This document shows positions 54,403 through 61,389 of a DNA stretch of 64,000 bases, one piece after another. The notes below the pieces were generated by a model. It searched no databases, was not told where the DNA came from, and saw nothing but the letters and a program-made list of their open reading frames with translations. The position numbers were made by a program, and so were the translations under genes. The stretch's first letter is position 1, and every line of letters begins with the position of its first letter. This DNA is from Halolamina sp. CBA1230 (lineage in GTDB: Archaea > Halobacteriota > Halobacteria > Halobacteriales > Haloferacaceae), in assembly GCF_002025255.2 (NCBI RefSeq), contig NZ_CP054589.1:1-64000 (forward strand), written 5' to 3'.

Positions 54403-55656
54403 TTATGGTTCGCAGGCCACCTGCTCTTGTGGGCGTACTCTGCCCGTGGATTTGTCGAACAGGCGAACCGCTGGCTGTGCCATCCAGCCGTTATCCCTAT
54501 CTCCCCCATCACAGGCGAGATTCGGGAGTACCTTCTGTCGGATGTTTTCGGCTCCGTTCACGTCAGCATTAGCGACCAGCCCACACTCCTCACAGACGTA
54601 CAGCCCGCGTTCGACACGCTGGCTGCCATCGGTGGTCCCGCAGGAACCACAGGACTTGGACGTACCGCGTTCATCCACGCGCTCAACAGAAATACCGTGT
54701 TCAGCGGCTTTGTATGCCAGCATCTTCGTGAACCTGTCGAACGCCCACCCATGTAGATCGAGGTTGCCGTGGTCACCCCAGTCGGTGTCCTCGCGAATAC
54801 CATTCAGATCCCCCACAGCAATCGTCCCAACGTTTCGGGCGGCGCACTCGACTACTATGTCCTTCGAGACAGCGTGGAAGAAGTGTGTCCGGCGAGTCTC
54901 TCGCTTGCGGTCCAGCCGTTGTGCTTTGCGGGAGGAATTATCGTTGCACTTCGCTCGCTCTTTCTGGAAGTAGTAATCGTCCTCTTTGAGTGCGCCACCG
55001 GGATACAGCAAAGCGTCGTCGCCAACCGCAACGGCGGCGAAGTTACAAATACCAAGGTCGATACCTGCCACTCGGTCGCCGGGTGCGTCCGAGTCATCAA
55101 TCTCAACGTTGCAGACGATGTGCAACTCCCATTCGGTGCCGGTCCAGACTGCCCGGACTTGCTGGACGTTCTGGACGGTCACATCCGGGTCAACAGCGTA
55201 CTCACAGAGAATAAAGTCTCGACGCCCATCTTTCAGATTCCGCCCTTTTGAGAGGCGAATCCGGTTGTGTTTGGGATCGTGGTTGAATCCATCCTCTTTG
55301 AACGTGACCGTCGAGCGTGGATGGTCGTCGCCATGTTTGCGGTAGCCGGGTGGGTTCACGTTCTCGTCGCCATTCTCACGGAGTGCATACCACGACTCGA
55401 ACGCTTCAGCCAATTCTTCGAGAATTGCCTGACTGGATTGTGCGTTCAAATCCGCGTAGCGTTCGTGATTCTTGAGGTACGCTTTGAGAACACCGTGATC
55501 TGGTATTGTGCCAGTTTCGGCCCAGATACGGTCACACGTCCACCGGGCGATATTCCAGAGCTTCGAGGCAGCGAATCCGAGCGAATCGAGGTCGTCACGC
55601 ACCTGTTGATGGTTGCGGATGGAAGCAACGTAGGTGCGAGTGCCCTGATTCGCCAT
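54403..55656 (-). CDS. tnpB: TnpB (IS1341-type RNA-guided nuclease family)
   Basis: A 417-residue protein. The N-terminal helical and OB-like part precedes the RuvC core: AGIDLGICNFAAVAVG (RuvC-I Asp), TIAVGDLNGIREDTDW (RuvC-II), a zinc ribbon CGSCG...CEECG, and VANADVNGAENIRQ (RuvC-III Asp). At RuvC-II the usual Glu (VEDL in model TnpBs) is Gly, while two acidic residues follow in IRED. No tnpA lies nearby, so the element would need a helper for movement. Full length, no frameshift. The element cut the nucleotidyltransferase gene at 55854. Confidence 0.9.
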   Translation of the reverse strand: MANQGTRTYVASIRNHQQVRDDLDSLGFAASKLWNIARWTCDRIWAETGTIPDHGVLKAYLKNHERYADLNAQSSQAILEELAEAFESWYALRENGDENVNPPGYRKHGDDHPRSTVTFKEDGFNHDPKHNRIRLSKGRNLKDGRRDFILCEYAVDPDVTVQNVQQVRAVWTGTEWELHIVCNVEIDDSDAPGDRVAGIDLGICNFAAVAVGDDALLYPGGALKEDDYYFQKERAKCNDNSSRKAQRLDRKRETRRTHFFHAVSKDIVVECAARNVGTIAVGDLNGIREDTDWGDHGNLDLHGWAFDRFTKMLAYKAAEHGISVERVDERGTSKSCGSCGTTDGSQRVERGLYVCEECGLVANADVNGAENIRQKVLPNLACDGGDRDNGWMAQPAVRLFDKSTGRVRPQEQVACEP

Positions 55657-55853
55657 ACATAGCCTGTTGTATGCCAGACTGGTAAGTTGTGGGTTATCGG
55701 AGTGAAAGTGAACGTAGAATATCCGGCCCGGCTGTTACCTCGTGGTGTCGTATTAGAGCGTACGCGATTCACTCCCGCCCTGCTCAGTCCTCGGTTCCAA
55801 CAGAGCGTGGGAACGCTCGTCCTTCGCGGAAAGGGCGGGATTCTCTCGCTGTA
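55657..55853. mobile_element. Left-end region of the TnpB element
   Basis: The 197 bases between the tnpB start and the truncated nucleotidyltransferase gene contain no gene. The part near 55785-55850 (GTTCCAACAGAGCGTGGGAA and the GC-rich bases after it) looks like an element terminus, because the flanking reading frame is destroyed exactly there. Precise end not determined. Confidence 0.45.
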
Positions 55854-56273
55854 TCAAGATAGGAAGATGTCCTCTGGGCTCACGAGTTCGACCACCAAGT
55901 TGCTGGGGTTGAGGTACCGCTCGCTACGCTTCCGAATCCCGTCAGAAAGAACCAGTTTATCGATTACCTGCTGGTGAAAGATGTCGATTCGACACCCATC
56001 ATCGTTTTCGAGGATTCGCTGAGCACCGAGCGCTTCGTATTCTTCGTCCGGTTCCCGAACGATATCGTAACCAAGTTCGAGCAGTACTGCTTGGAACTGC
56101 CCGAGGTCATCACCGGATGCGACGATGAGATCGATATCCTTGGTAGTGGTCTTGAGATCCTGGAACGCCATTGCCCCACCGCCGATCAAGAAGACAGTGA
56201 GCGGGTCGTCTAGCTGCTCGCCGATGCGCTCGAGCTCCGACCGAATGTACGAACTGTCGAATCGCGCCCTCAT
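55854..56273 (-). pseudogene. MNT/DUF6036-type nucleotidyltransferase, 3' end cut by TnpB element
   Basis: A 139-residue protein. VFLIGGGAMAFQDLKTTTKD followed by IDLIVAS is the GG-x(n)-D-x-D core of minimal nucleotidyltransferases, as in AbiEii and DUF6036 proteins. The frame ends abruptly after VELVSPEDIFLS, where family members usually continue for several dozen residues. The break coincides with the element junction at about 55855. Its start overlaps the upstream HTH gene's stop by four bases, as in AbiE-like toxin/antitoxin pairs. Catalytic residues remain, but the protein is probably non-functional. Confidence 0.7.
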
Positions 56274-57193
56274 GCTGACACCCCGTAGTCCTCAGCCAAT
56301 TCTTGGAATTCTTCCCACTCGGGAAGTCGAGATGCCCGCTCCTCGCCACTCGTGTCGAGGTACGTGAGCAAGTCCTCGACGAGATCGTCGACGCCGTACT
56401 TTGTGGCCTGGTCACGCAGTTCGTCACGGTCGACGTCAACGTGGCTGAGCAGGAGCAGACAGTATGACTGGGTACGTGCGCCCGAATCGATTACGAGCAT
56501 ATGACAGCACAGCATCGCCGGCGAGAGATCATTCATCGTCTCTGAATGGAAATAGTACCGACGGTCGCGAACCAGAAGGGGCAGGTCGTAGGTCTGGAAA
56601 CACTCTGGCCCCGTCGAAAGGAAGTCCTCGGCGGGAATCTCATCTGCGGTCTGGACGAGGAACTCGTCGAGTGACTCCCAGAGAATCGTGTAGATGTCGG
56701 TGTGTTGTTCGACGGTCTGGCGATGGTCGTGGTGAACGAGTTCCCGAGCAAGCGTACTCAGTTGTTCGAATCCCTCGTTCAGCACATATGCATCCTCGTC
56801 AGTTTCGTAGATGATCCCTCGATGCTGAAGTGGATCGAGGGCGCGATGGACGGTACTCCTATGAATGTTGGCCCGGCGTGCGAGCTCCATTACGACCCGC
56901 GGTGTTTCAAGATAGTAGAGAACGCGGAGCGTCGCACCCGACAACAGTTCAGGCCAGTCGATGTGCGAATACTCTTGGGTGATGTCTGCGAGAAGTTCGA
57001 GTGCTTTCGCGTCCGATGGCCGGATCTGCTTTGTTTTCCCTTGTCGACGCGTCTCGACGAGTCCGGTCGCTTCGAGACGATCGACAAGTTCAGACGTGTA
57101 GCTGAGACTGCGGTCCAACTGGGTCGCAAATTCGGAGACTGTCTGCTCACCGTGAAGGACGGTGAGCGCGCGAACCTCGCCTTCGGTAAGCAT
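56270..57193 (-). CDS. Winged-helix protein, partner of the nucleotidyltransferase (AbiEi-like)
   Basis: A 307-residue protein with two winged helices: residues 1-75 (LTEGEVRALTVLHGEQTVSE...YTSELVDRLEATGLVETR) and about 85-150 (LRVLYYLETPRVVMELARRA...HRALDPLQHRGIIYE). The C-terminal half is alpha/beta (DLPLLVRDRRYYFHSETMND). The four-base overlap with the nucleotidyltransferase gene indicates a two-gene toxin/antitoxin or abortive-infection module with this protein as regulator. With the partner truncated, it may now be an orphan. Confidence 0.72.
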   Translation of the reverse strand: MLTEGEVRALTVLHGEQTVSEFATQLDRSLSYTSELVDRLEATGLVETRRQGKTKQIRPSDAKALELLADITQEYSHIDWPELLSGATLRVLYYLETPRVVMELARRANIHRSTVHRALDPLQHRGIIYETDEDAYVLNEGFEQLSTLARELVHHDHRQTVEQHTDIYTILWESLDEFLVQTADEIPAEDFLSTGPECFQTYDLPLLVRDRRYYFHSETMNDLSPAMLCCHMLVIDSGARTQSYCLLLLSHVDVDRDELRDQATKYGVDDLVEDLLTYLDTSGEERASRLPEWEEFQELAEDYGVSA

Positions 57194-57282
57194 CTGTTGC
57201 GTAGATACGAACCGATATTTAAATAACTTCGCTATCTCGCAACGAGTATGATTGACTCAGCTGAGGTTGCTGGGTGAGAAAC

Positions 57283-57931
57283 ACGATGAAGGCCCTCGGC
57301 CGTTCACGGGCGGCGCGCCGCCCATTAGCTCGGGAGAGCCTGCTCTCCCGGTGACCGAGACGGCCTCGCCCTTTCTGAGTCCGCCAGGGCAGTAGTTGGG
57401 TCGCTGAGTGTCGCGGCTGGGTGGACAGGTGTGTCCGTTATGGCCCGCCCCGCTCGCCGCGTTCCGCCCTCCGCGTCGCTCGCGACCGACCATTCCGGGC
57501 GTGCGGGCGCTCTCCGCACCGCCCGCGCCCGTTCCGGGCTAAAATGGATGTGCCCTCGGCGCCAGCGGGTATCCCCGTCGGTTGCGCCCCTTGCGGGCTT
57601 TCGCGTTCCAGCGCTTGGTGCCGCCTGCGCTGTCGCGCGCCACACCGCGGCGCGCGTTCTCGGCGACAGTCGCCCTGGACACGGACCCGCACATCGGGCC
57701 GGACACGAGCGGGCATATCCCGCTGGCCGCTCGCTCCGGGCGGGTCGGCGCGCGGTGCTGGTTGGGGCCACCGCATGCAGGCGCGCTCTCGCTCGCGCCC
57801 ACAGGGCGCTCGCGAAGGCGCGAGCGAGAGCGCGCAGATGGTTCTGTCGGTCGGTGTCGTCGAGGAAATCCGCGATGTAGAGGCATCGCGGTGTCGGGCG
57901 CGTGAGCGCCTTCAGGTCTGTGGTGAGACCA
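57283..57931 (+). promoter_or_regulatory. GC-rich structured leader module, copy 2 (upstream of RPA-like gene)
   Basis: A second, 650-bp copy of the module at 47268, with long identical blocks (for example GACGGCCTCGCCCTTTCTGA and GGACAGGTGTGTCCGTTATG) and about 100 extra bases near 57560-57700. The 19-bp stem is conserved (57781-57799 with 57817-57835). The second stem has a different sequence but still pairs: CCGCGATG (57870-57877), loop TAGAGG, CATCGCGG (57884-57891). GGCGC-GTGA-GCGCC follows, then CAGGT and GGTGAGACC before the ATG. Confidence 0.72.
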
Positions 57932-58831
57932 ATGTCAAGTAACAACGTTACCAGTAATGTAGTTTCGGTCGATGAACAGGCATTCGAGAAAGCGGGCGGT
58001 CAGGCGGTCGATGAGGACGGCTTCCCGGTCGTCGACGAGACGCCGGAGTTCGAGGCCGCGGTCGAGCAGGAGACGCAGGCGAAGGTGGATGCGAACCACC
58101 CGGACGGGATCGCGGACACGAGCGAGGACCGGATTCACGGTGTCACCCTCGCACAGGAGGAGCGCATTCGGGCGCGGGAAGCCGAACTGGAGCGCATCAG
58201 TGCCCAGGCCGAGCTGGGAACGCAGGACGGTCGGGAGGAACGGACGCGGGAGGTCGCCGCGCAAGGAAGTACGAAGCGTCGCCGGGAGTTCCAGAAGCGT
58301 GCCGCGAGCGTGGACCCGATGGCCGACCCCGAACGGGATGATCCCCGGGCGGAGCTCTCCCAGGATGAACTGGCGACGGTAAACACGGAAGCGGACCGAC
58401 TCGCAACGCGGTTGGATGGCTGGTCGCGTGCGGCGATCAGTCGACGCCTGGCCGAAGCGGTCGTCGACGGCACAGACATGACGAGTGCGGTCGTGCGGGT
58501 GTTCGAGGAGTTGCAGACGGCTCCGGGAGGCACCGTGCCCATCGACGCCCTCGAGGACGTCGATCGCGGCACCGTCACGATCGAAGGCCATGTGAAGACC
58601 CTCTGGGACAGTGATTCACCGGCCATCCAGCAAGTCGGGCTGATCGCGGACGAGAGCGGGCAAACGAAGGTGACGATCTGGAAGGCATCGGACGCACCGT
58701 GGATCGAAGAAGGCGAGAGGGTGCGCATCCACGAGGCGGCCACGAACTGGTACGAGGGCCGGATTTCGGTGGCTGTGACGGGGTGGAGCATCATCCACTT
58801 CCCGGAGCGCGGTCGCTGGTGGGAAGCATAG
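57932..58831 (+). CDS. RPA-like single-stranded-DNA-binding OB-fold protein
   Basis: A 299-residue protein from the ATG at 57932. The first 190 residues are helical and charged. The C-terminal 90 residues are an OB fold of the haloarchaeal RPA type (VGLIADESGQTKVTIWKASD, VRIHEAATNWYEGRISVAVT), ending in FPERGRWWEA. A role in replication or repair of the element is likely. The N-terminus MSSNNVTSNVVSVDEQ resembles that of the TFB at 47819 only over the leader-module boundary, not in the rest. A T-run at 58848-58855 follows the gene and may terminate it. Confidence 0.8.
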   Translation: MSSNNVTSNVVSVDEQAFEKAGGQAVDEDGFPVVDETPEFEAAVEQETQAKVDANHPDGIADTSEDRIHGVTLAQEERIRAREAELERISAQAELGTQDGREERTREVAAQGSTKRRREFQKRAASVDPMADPERDDPRAELSQDELATVNTEADRLATRLDGWSRAAISRRLAEAVVDGTDMTSAVVRVFEELQTAPGGTVPIDALEDVDRGTVTIEGHVKTLWDSDSPAIQQVGLIADESGQTKVTIWKASDAPWIEEGERVRIHEAATNWYEGRISVAVTGWSIIHFPERGRWWEA

Positions 58832-58870
58832 CCAGTCGGAGCAACCTTCTTTTTTGCTGTGTGCCGGACC

Positions 58871-58938
58871 GACCCTGACCCCGCCGCCCCACCCTCCGCT
58901 CCGTGCTCGCTCCTACCGTCGCTGCGCGCGCAGCCACG
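58871..58938. repeat. GC-rich intergenic element, copy 2
   Basis: Same two blocks as at 48943: CCTCCGCTCCGTGCTCGCTC and GTCGCTGCGCGCGCAGCCAC, here 5 bp apart. GCCGGACCGACCCTGACCCC precedes and also matches copy 3. It lies between the RPA-like gene and the second TFB gene. Confidence 0.7.
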
Positions 58939-59004
58939 ACCTCGAGATCGGGTCTGAGATTTATCCCTCAAACCGCGGCAAGGGGTGCGCGACCAGGTTT
59001 GTTT

Positions 59005-59061
59005 CCCCCACGAGGGGTGCGGGGCGCGCCGAACTGGCGTGCCCTCGATCAGGTGAGACCG
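59005..59061 (+). promoter_or_regulatory. Short structured leader of second TFB gene
   Basis: CCCC-ACGA-GGGG (59006-59017) is followed four bases later by a 9-bp stem with one G-U pair (59022-59030 with 59036-59044), then CAGGTGAGACCG and the ATG. The order hairpin, hairpin, CAGGT, ATG is the same as at the ends of the two long leader modules. AGGTGA (59051-59056) is a good ribosome-binding site, five bases from the start. Confidence 0.55.
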
Positions 59062-59982
59062 ATGACGACGAGTGAACCCTACGAGCGTGCGTTCGACGAA
59101 GATGTCCAGCGTGGTACAACTGAGCCGTGTCCCGAGTGTGGGGGCCCGGTACGAACGAATGCAGCCGAAACGGTGTGTGCAGATTGCGGACTCGTCATCG
59201 ACGAGCAGTCGATCGACCGCGGACCGGAGTGGTACGGCGACGACGATTCGGCAAAGCGAACAGGGGCACCACTCACTCCAGCACGGCACGACCGCGGACT
59301 ATCGACGGTAATCGGCACCGGACGAGGCGCGACGGATACTGACGCCTCGAGCCAGAAGCGGCGGCGCCTTGCGCGGATGCGTCGCGAGCAGTCCCGAGGA
59401 CGCTGGCGATCCAAGCAGGAGCGCAACCTCGGGCACGGCCTCACGGAGATCCGACGGATCACGAGTGCACTCGGGCTCGCGGATTCAGTACGTGACCAAG
59501 CGTGCCAGCTGTTCCGGACGGCACAGAACGAACGACTCCTCAAAGGACGATCCATCGAGGCGGTGGCGGCGGCGAGCGTCTTCGGCGCCTGTCGGTGCAA
59601 CGGACAATCGTGGCTCATCGCCGACGTGGCGCCGATGGCACAAGTTCCGCAGGATCGTGTCGAGAACGCCTACACCGTGCTCAACGAGGAGCTGGGCCTC
59701 CCGACGCCGCCAGTACGACCGACACAGTTCGTCCCCCGGCTCGCCTCCGACCTCGGCTGCACCGACATCGTTCGACGTCGGGCGGAGACGCTTGCTACGC
59801 AGGCCGTCGACGCCGGCGTCACGACTGGCGTACATCCAGCGGGATTCGCTGCCGGCTGCCTGTACATGGCGGCGTGTGCCCACGATGCGCCGTTGACGCA
59901 AGCTGCCGCCGCGGCGGCGGCAGGGGTGACGGTTGAGACAGTCCGGAATCATCGCGACACGTTGCTTTCCGTCGTGGAGTAA
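59062..59982 (+). CDS. tfb: Transcription initiation factor TFB
   Basis: A 306-residue protein. The zinc ribbon is C23, C26, C39, C42. The B-reader region reads RGPEWYGDDDSAKRTGAPLT...HDRGLSTVIG, the standard haloarchaeal TFB signature, and two cyclin repeats follow (about residues 115-205 and 215-306). It is closer to chromosomal TFBs than the copy at 47819. It ends shortly before inverted repeat E. With the RPA-like gene and the other TFB, the element carries its own transcription and replication factors. Confidence 0.88.
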   Translation: MTTSEPYERAFDEDVQRGTTEPCPECGGPVRTNAAETVCADCGLVIDEQSIDRGPEWYGDDDSAKRTGAPLTPARHDRGLSTVIGTGRGATDTDASSQKRRRLARMRREQSRGRWRSKQERNLGHGLTEIRRITSALGLADSVRDQACQLFRTAQNERLLKGRSIEAVAAASVFGACRCNGQSWLIADVAPMAQVPQDRVENAYTVLNEELGLPTPPVRPTQFVPRLASDLGCTDIVRRRAETLATQAVDAGVTTGVHPAGFAAGCLYMAACAHDAPLTQAAAAAAAGVTVETVRNHRDTLLSVVE

Positions 59983-60021
59983 GGCGGTATTGGCCTTCGA
60001 ACTTCAGAATCACTGTCGGTT

Positions 60022-60066
60022 TTTAACCAACAGTACAAACGAGAAATCACGGATTTGTTGGTTAAC
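60022..60066. repeat. Long-spaced inverted repeat, copy E
   Basis: TTAACCAACA at 60023-60032 and TGTTGGTTAA at 60056-60065, 23-bp spacer. It lies in the 438-bp gap after the second TFB gene, about 350 bp upstream of the TumA-like gene at 60421. It is the last copy in the window. Confidence 0.9.
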
Positions 60067-60078
60067 ACTTCCCCAAAG

Positions 60079-60098
60079 CCCACTCCTTTAGGAATGGG
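60079..60098. repeat. Hairpin resembling an IS200/IS605-type end
   Basis: CCCACTCC-TTTA-GGAATGGG forms an 8-bp stem with one mismatch. Similar short hairpins sit at the right ends of haloarchaeal TnpB elements. No transposase is attached, so it may be a relic or a coincidence. Confidence 0.3.
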
Positions 60099-60224
60099 AG
60101 GCCGTCAAAGAATTCTCAGAGTCTTTTTGTCACCAATAGTTGCGCTTCTACCGGGTAATCACGGTGTTCAAGACGATATTTGCCAGCAGGGTAGTTTGTT
60201 GGGAGAACAGCAGCCCTCATTTTG

Positions 60225-60357
60225 CTGGATTCCGGACCGGCCCAAGCCCCACCGCCCCCCCTCCGCTCCGTGCTCGCTCCGTGAGACTCGCCTCGCTCGT
60301 CTCACGTGCCCTCGTTCGCTGCGCTCACGAGGACTTCGCTGCGCGCGCAGCCACAAC
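60225..60357. repeat. GC-rich intergenic element, copy 3
   Basis: Shares TCCGGACCGGCCCAAGCCCC and CCTCCGCTCCGTGCTCGCTC with copy 2 and ends in the same GCTGCGCGCGCAGCCACAAC block. Between the blocks lies an extra 55 bases with nested inverted repeats (GTGAGACG/CGTCTCAC-like). It is upstream of the TumA-like gene at 60421, unlike copies 1 and 2. Confidence 0.65.
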
Positions 60358-60420
60358 CGTTAGGAAGAACGGATAATTTCCTCAGAAAACTATTTGCGCA
60401 CGCAATACGTAGCACCCAGT

Positions 60421-60933
60421 ATGACCGAGACGTGGGATGACGTCAACGAACAGGTCAAAGCGGACTGGAAAGACGACACAACACCGTTTGAACGTGTGTA
60501 CGAAATCGTCGAACAGACCCACGACGGGCAGTCGGCTGCCGAGATCGCCGATCGAGCGCTCGTGAGTGAGCCGACGGCACGTCGCCACTGCAAGACGCTG
60601 GTGAACACAGGGTTCGCCGAGACGGAACCGGACGGCCAAACGACGCTGTACAAGCGCAATAGCGACCGGGTGTTGATGTCCCGGATTCGCGAGTTGCGTG
60701 AGGAAGTCGACCGGCCGAAGTTACTCGACAGTATCCAAGAGATGAAGGCCGAGATCCGGCGCTATGAGGATCGCTACGATGTGGTCTCACCCGAGGAACT
60801 CGCCCAACAACTCGACGCCGACGAGACGGCAGGCTGGGACGACCTCACCGCGTGGCGGACGACGCGACAGAATCTCGCCGTCGCGCAAGCTGCACTCGCC
60901 TACGATGAGGCCAGCCACCAGCTCGCCGTATGA
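60421..60933 (+). CDS. Winged-helix TumA-like antitoxin/regulator
   Basis: A 170-residue protein from the ATG at 60421. The winged helix spans residues 18-75 (PFERVYEIVEQTHDGQSAAE...EPTARRHCKTLVNTGFAETE). A coiled coil follows (MSRIRELREEVDRPKLLDSI), then the shared C-terminal block (WDDLTAWRTTRQNLAVAQAA...YDEASHQLAV). It overlaps its TumE-like partner by four bases. It is a paralogue of 43606 with the same three-part layout. Confidence 0.72.
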   Translation: MTETWDDVNEQVKADWKDDTTPFERVYEIVEQTHDGQSAAEIADRALVSEPTARRHCKTLVNTGFAETEPDGQTTLYKRNSDRVLMSRIRELREEVDRPKLLDSIQEMKAEIRRYEDRYDVVSPEELAQQLDADETAGWDDLTAWRTTRQNLAVAQAALAYDEASHQLAV

Positions 60934-61382
60934 GCGGTAACGACCGTGCCGGTGAGTTCGGGCCGATCTATCTTCCGGCGCTCCAGCGGATTCGTGACCT
61001 TTGGCTCGAACTCGAGCCGCTCGTCGACGCCACGGCGTACGACGATGTTGTCGCCCCCACGGAACTGCAGATCAGTCTCAGCGATGGGCTCGGCGACGCC
61101 GAGAGCGCTCGGCTCGATATCCAGTGGAGCGAACTGGGGATGTATTCGTTCCACTACGTCGATAGCGACGGCGTCAATTGGCGCTTCGATCGCCACCCGA
61201 ACACACACTCTCCCGAGATCCATTTCCATCCGCCGTCGGAGGCGGCGACAACGGACGCCGAGCCGTCCTGTATCGACGTGACCGAGGTGTCACTCGTAAC
61301 GCGTGCAGTTCATGCGATGTGGCGGGCAGCGTACGAGGACGACGATGGAGAGCAGCTGAATAGCGCCTCAAACCCGCCATGA
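60930..61382 (+). CDS. TumE-like (DUF6516-type) toxin candidate
   Basis: A 150-residue protein. Block YSFHYVDSDGVNWRFDRHPN plus HSPEIHFHP is the same motif as in the protein at 44148, with the aromatic strand, the Asp-Arg-His-Pro-Asn turn and clustered His. Overall identity to that copy looks low outside the block, so they are old paralogues or independent acquisitions. It converges with the orphan TumA-like gene at 61390. Confidence 0.68.
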   Translation: MSGNDRAGEFGPIYLPALQRIRDLWLELEPLVDATAYDDVVAPTELQISLSDGLGDAESARLDIQWSELGMYSFHYVDSDGVNWRFDRHPNTHSPEIHFHPPSEAATTDAEPSCIDVTEVSLVTRAVHAMWRAAYEDDDGEQLNSASNPP

Positions 61383-61388
61383 GGCGGG
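61373..61388. terminator. Hairpin between convergent genes
   Basis: CCCGCC-ATGA-GGCGGG, a perfect 6-bp stem, covers the last bases of the TumE-like gene and reaches the edge of the convergent gene. It could end both transcripts. There is no T-run, so this is weak as an archaeal terminator. Confidence 0.35.
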
Positions 61389-61389
61389 A

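Noticed and set aside
54340-55853. A tnpA gene accompanying tnpB
   Set aside because: No Y1 or serine transposase frame is present on either side of tnpB.
58135-59289. A long minus-strand open frame over the RPA-like and TFB genes
   Set aside because: Arg/Ser-rich composition, no motifs, and full overlap with two supported genes and their leader.
28146-60066. The inverted repeats as transcription terminators or IS ends
   Set aside because: They have no T-run, long spacers, no shared flanks, no transposase between paired copies and no target duplications.
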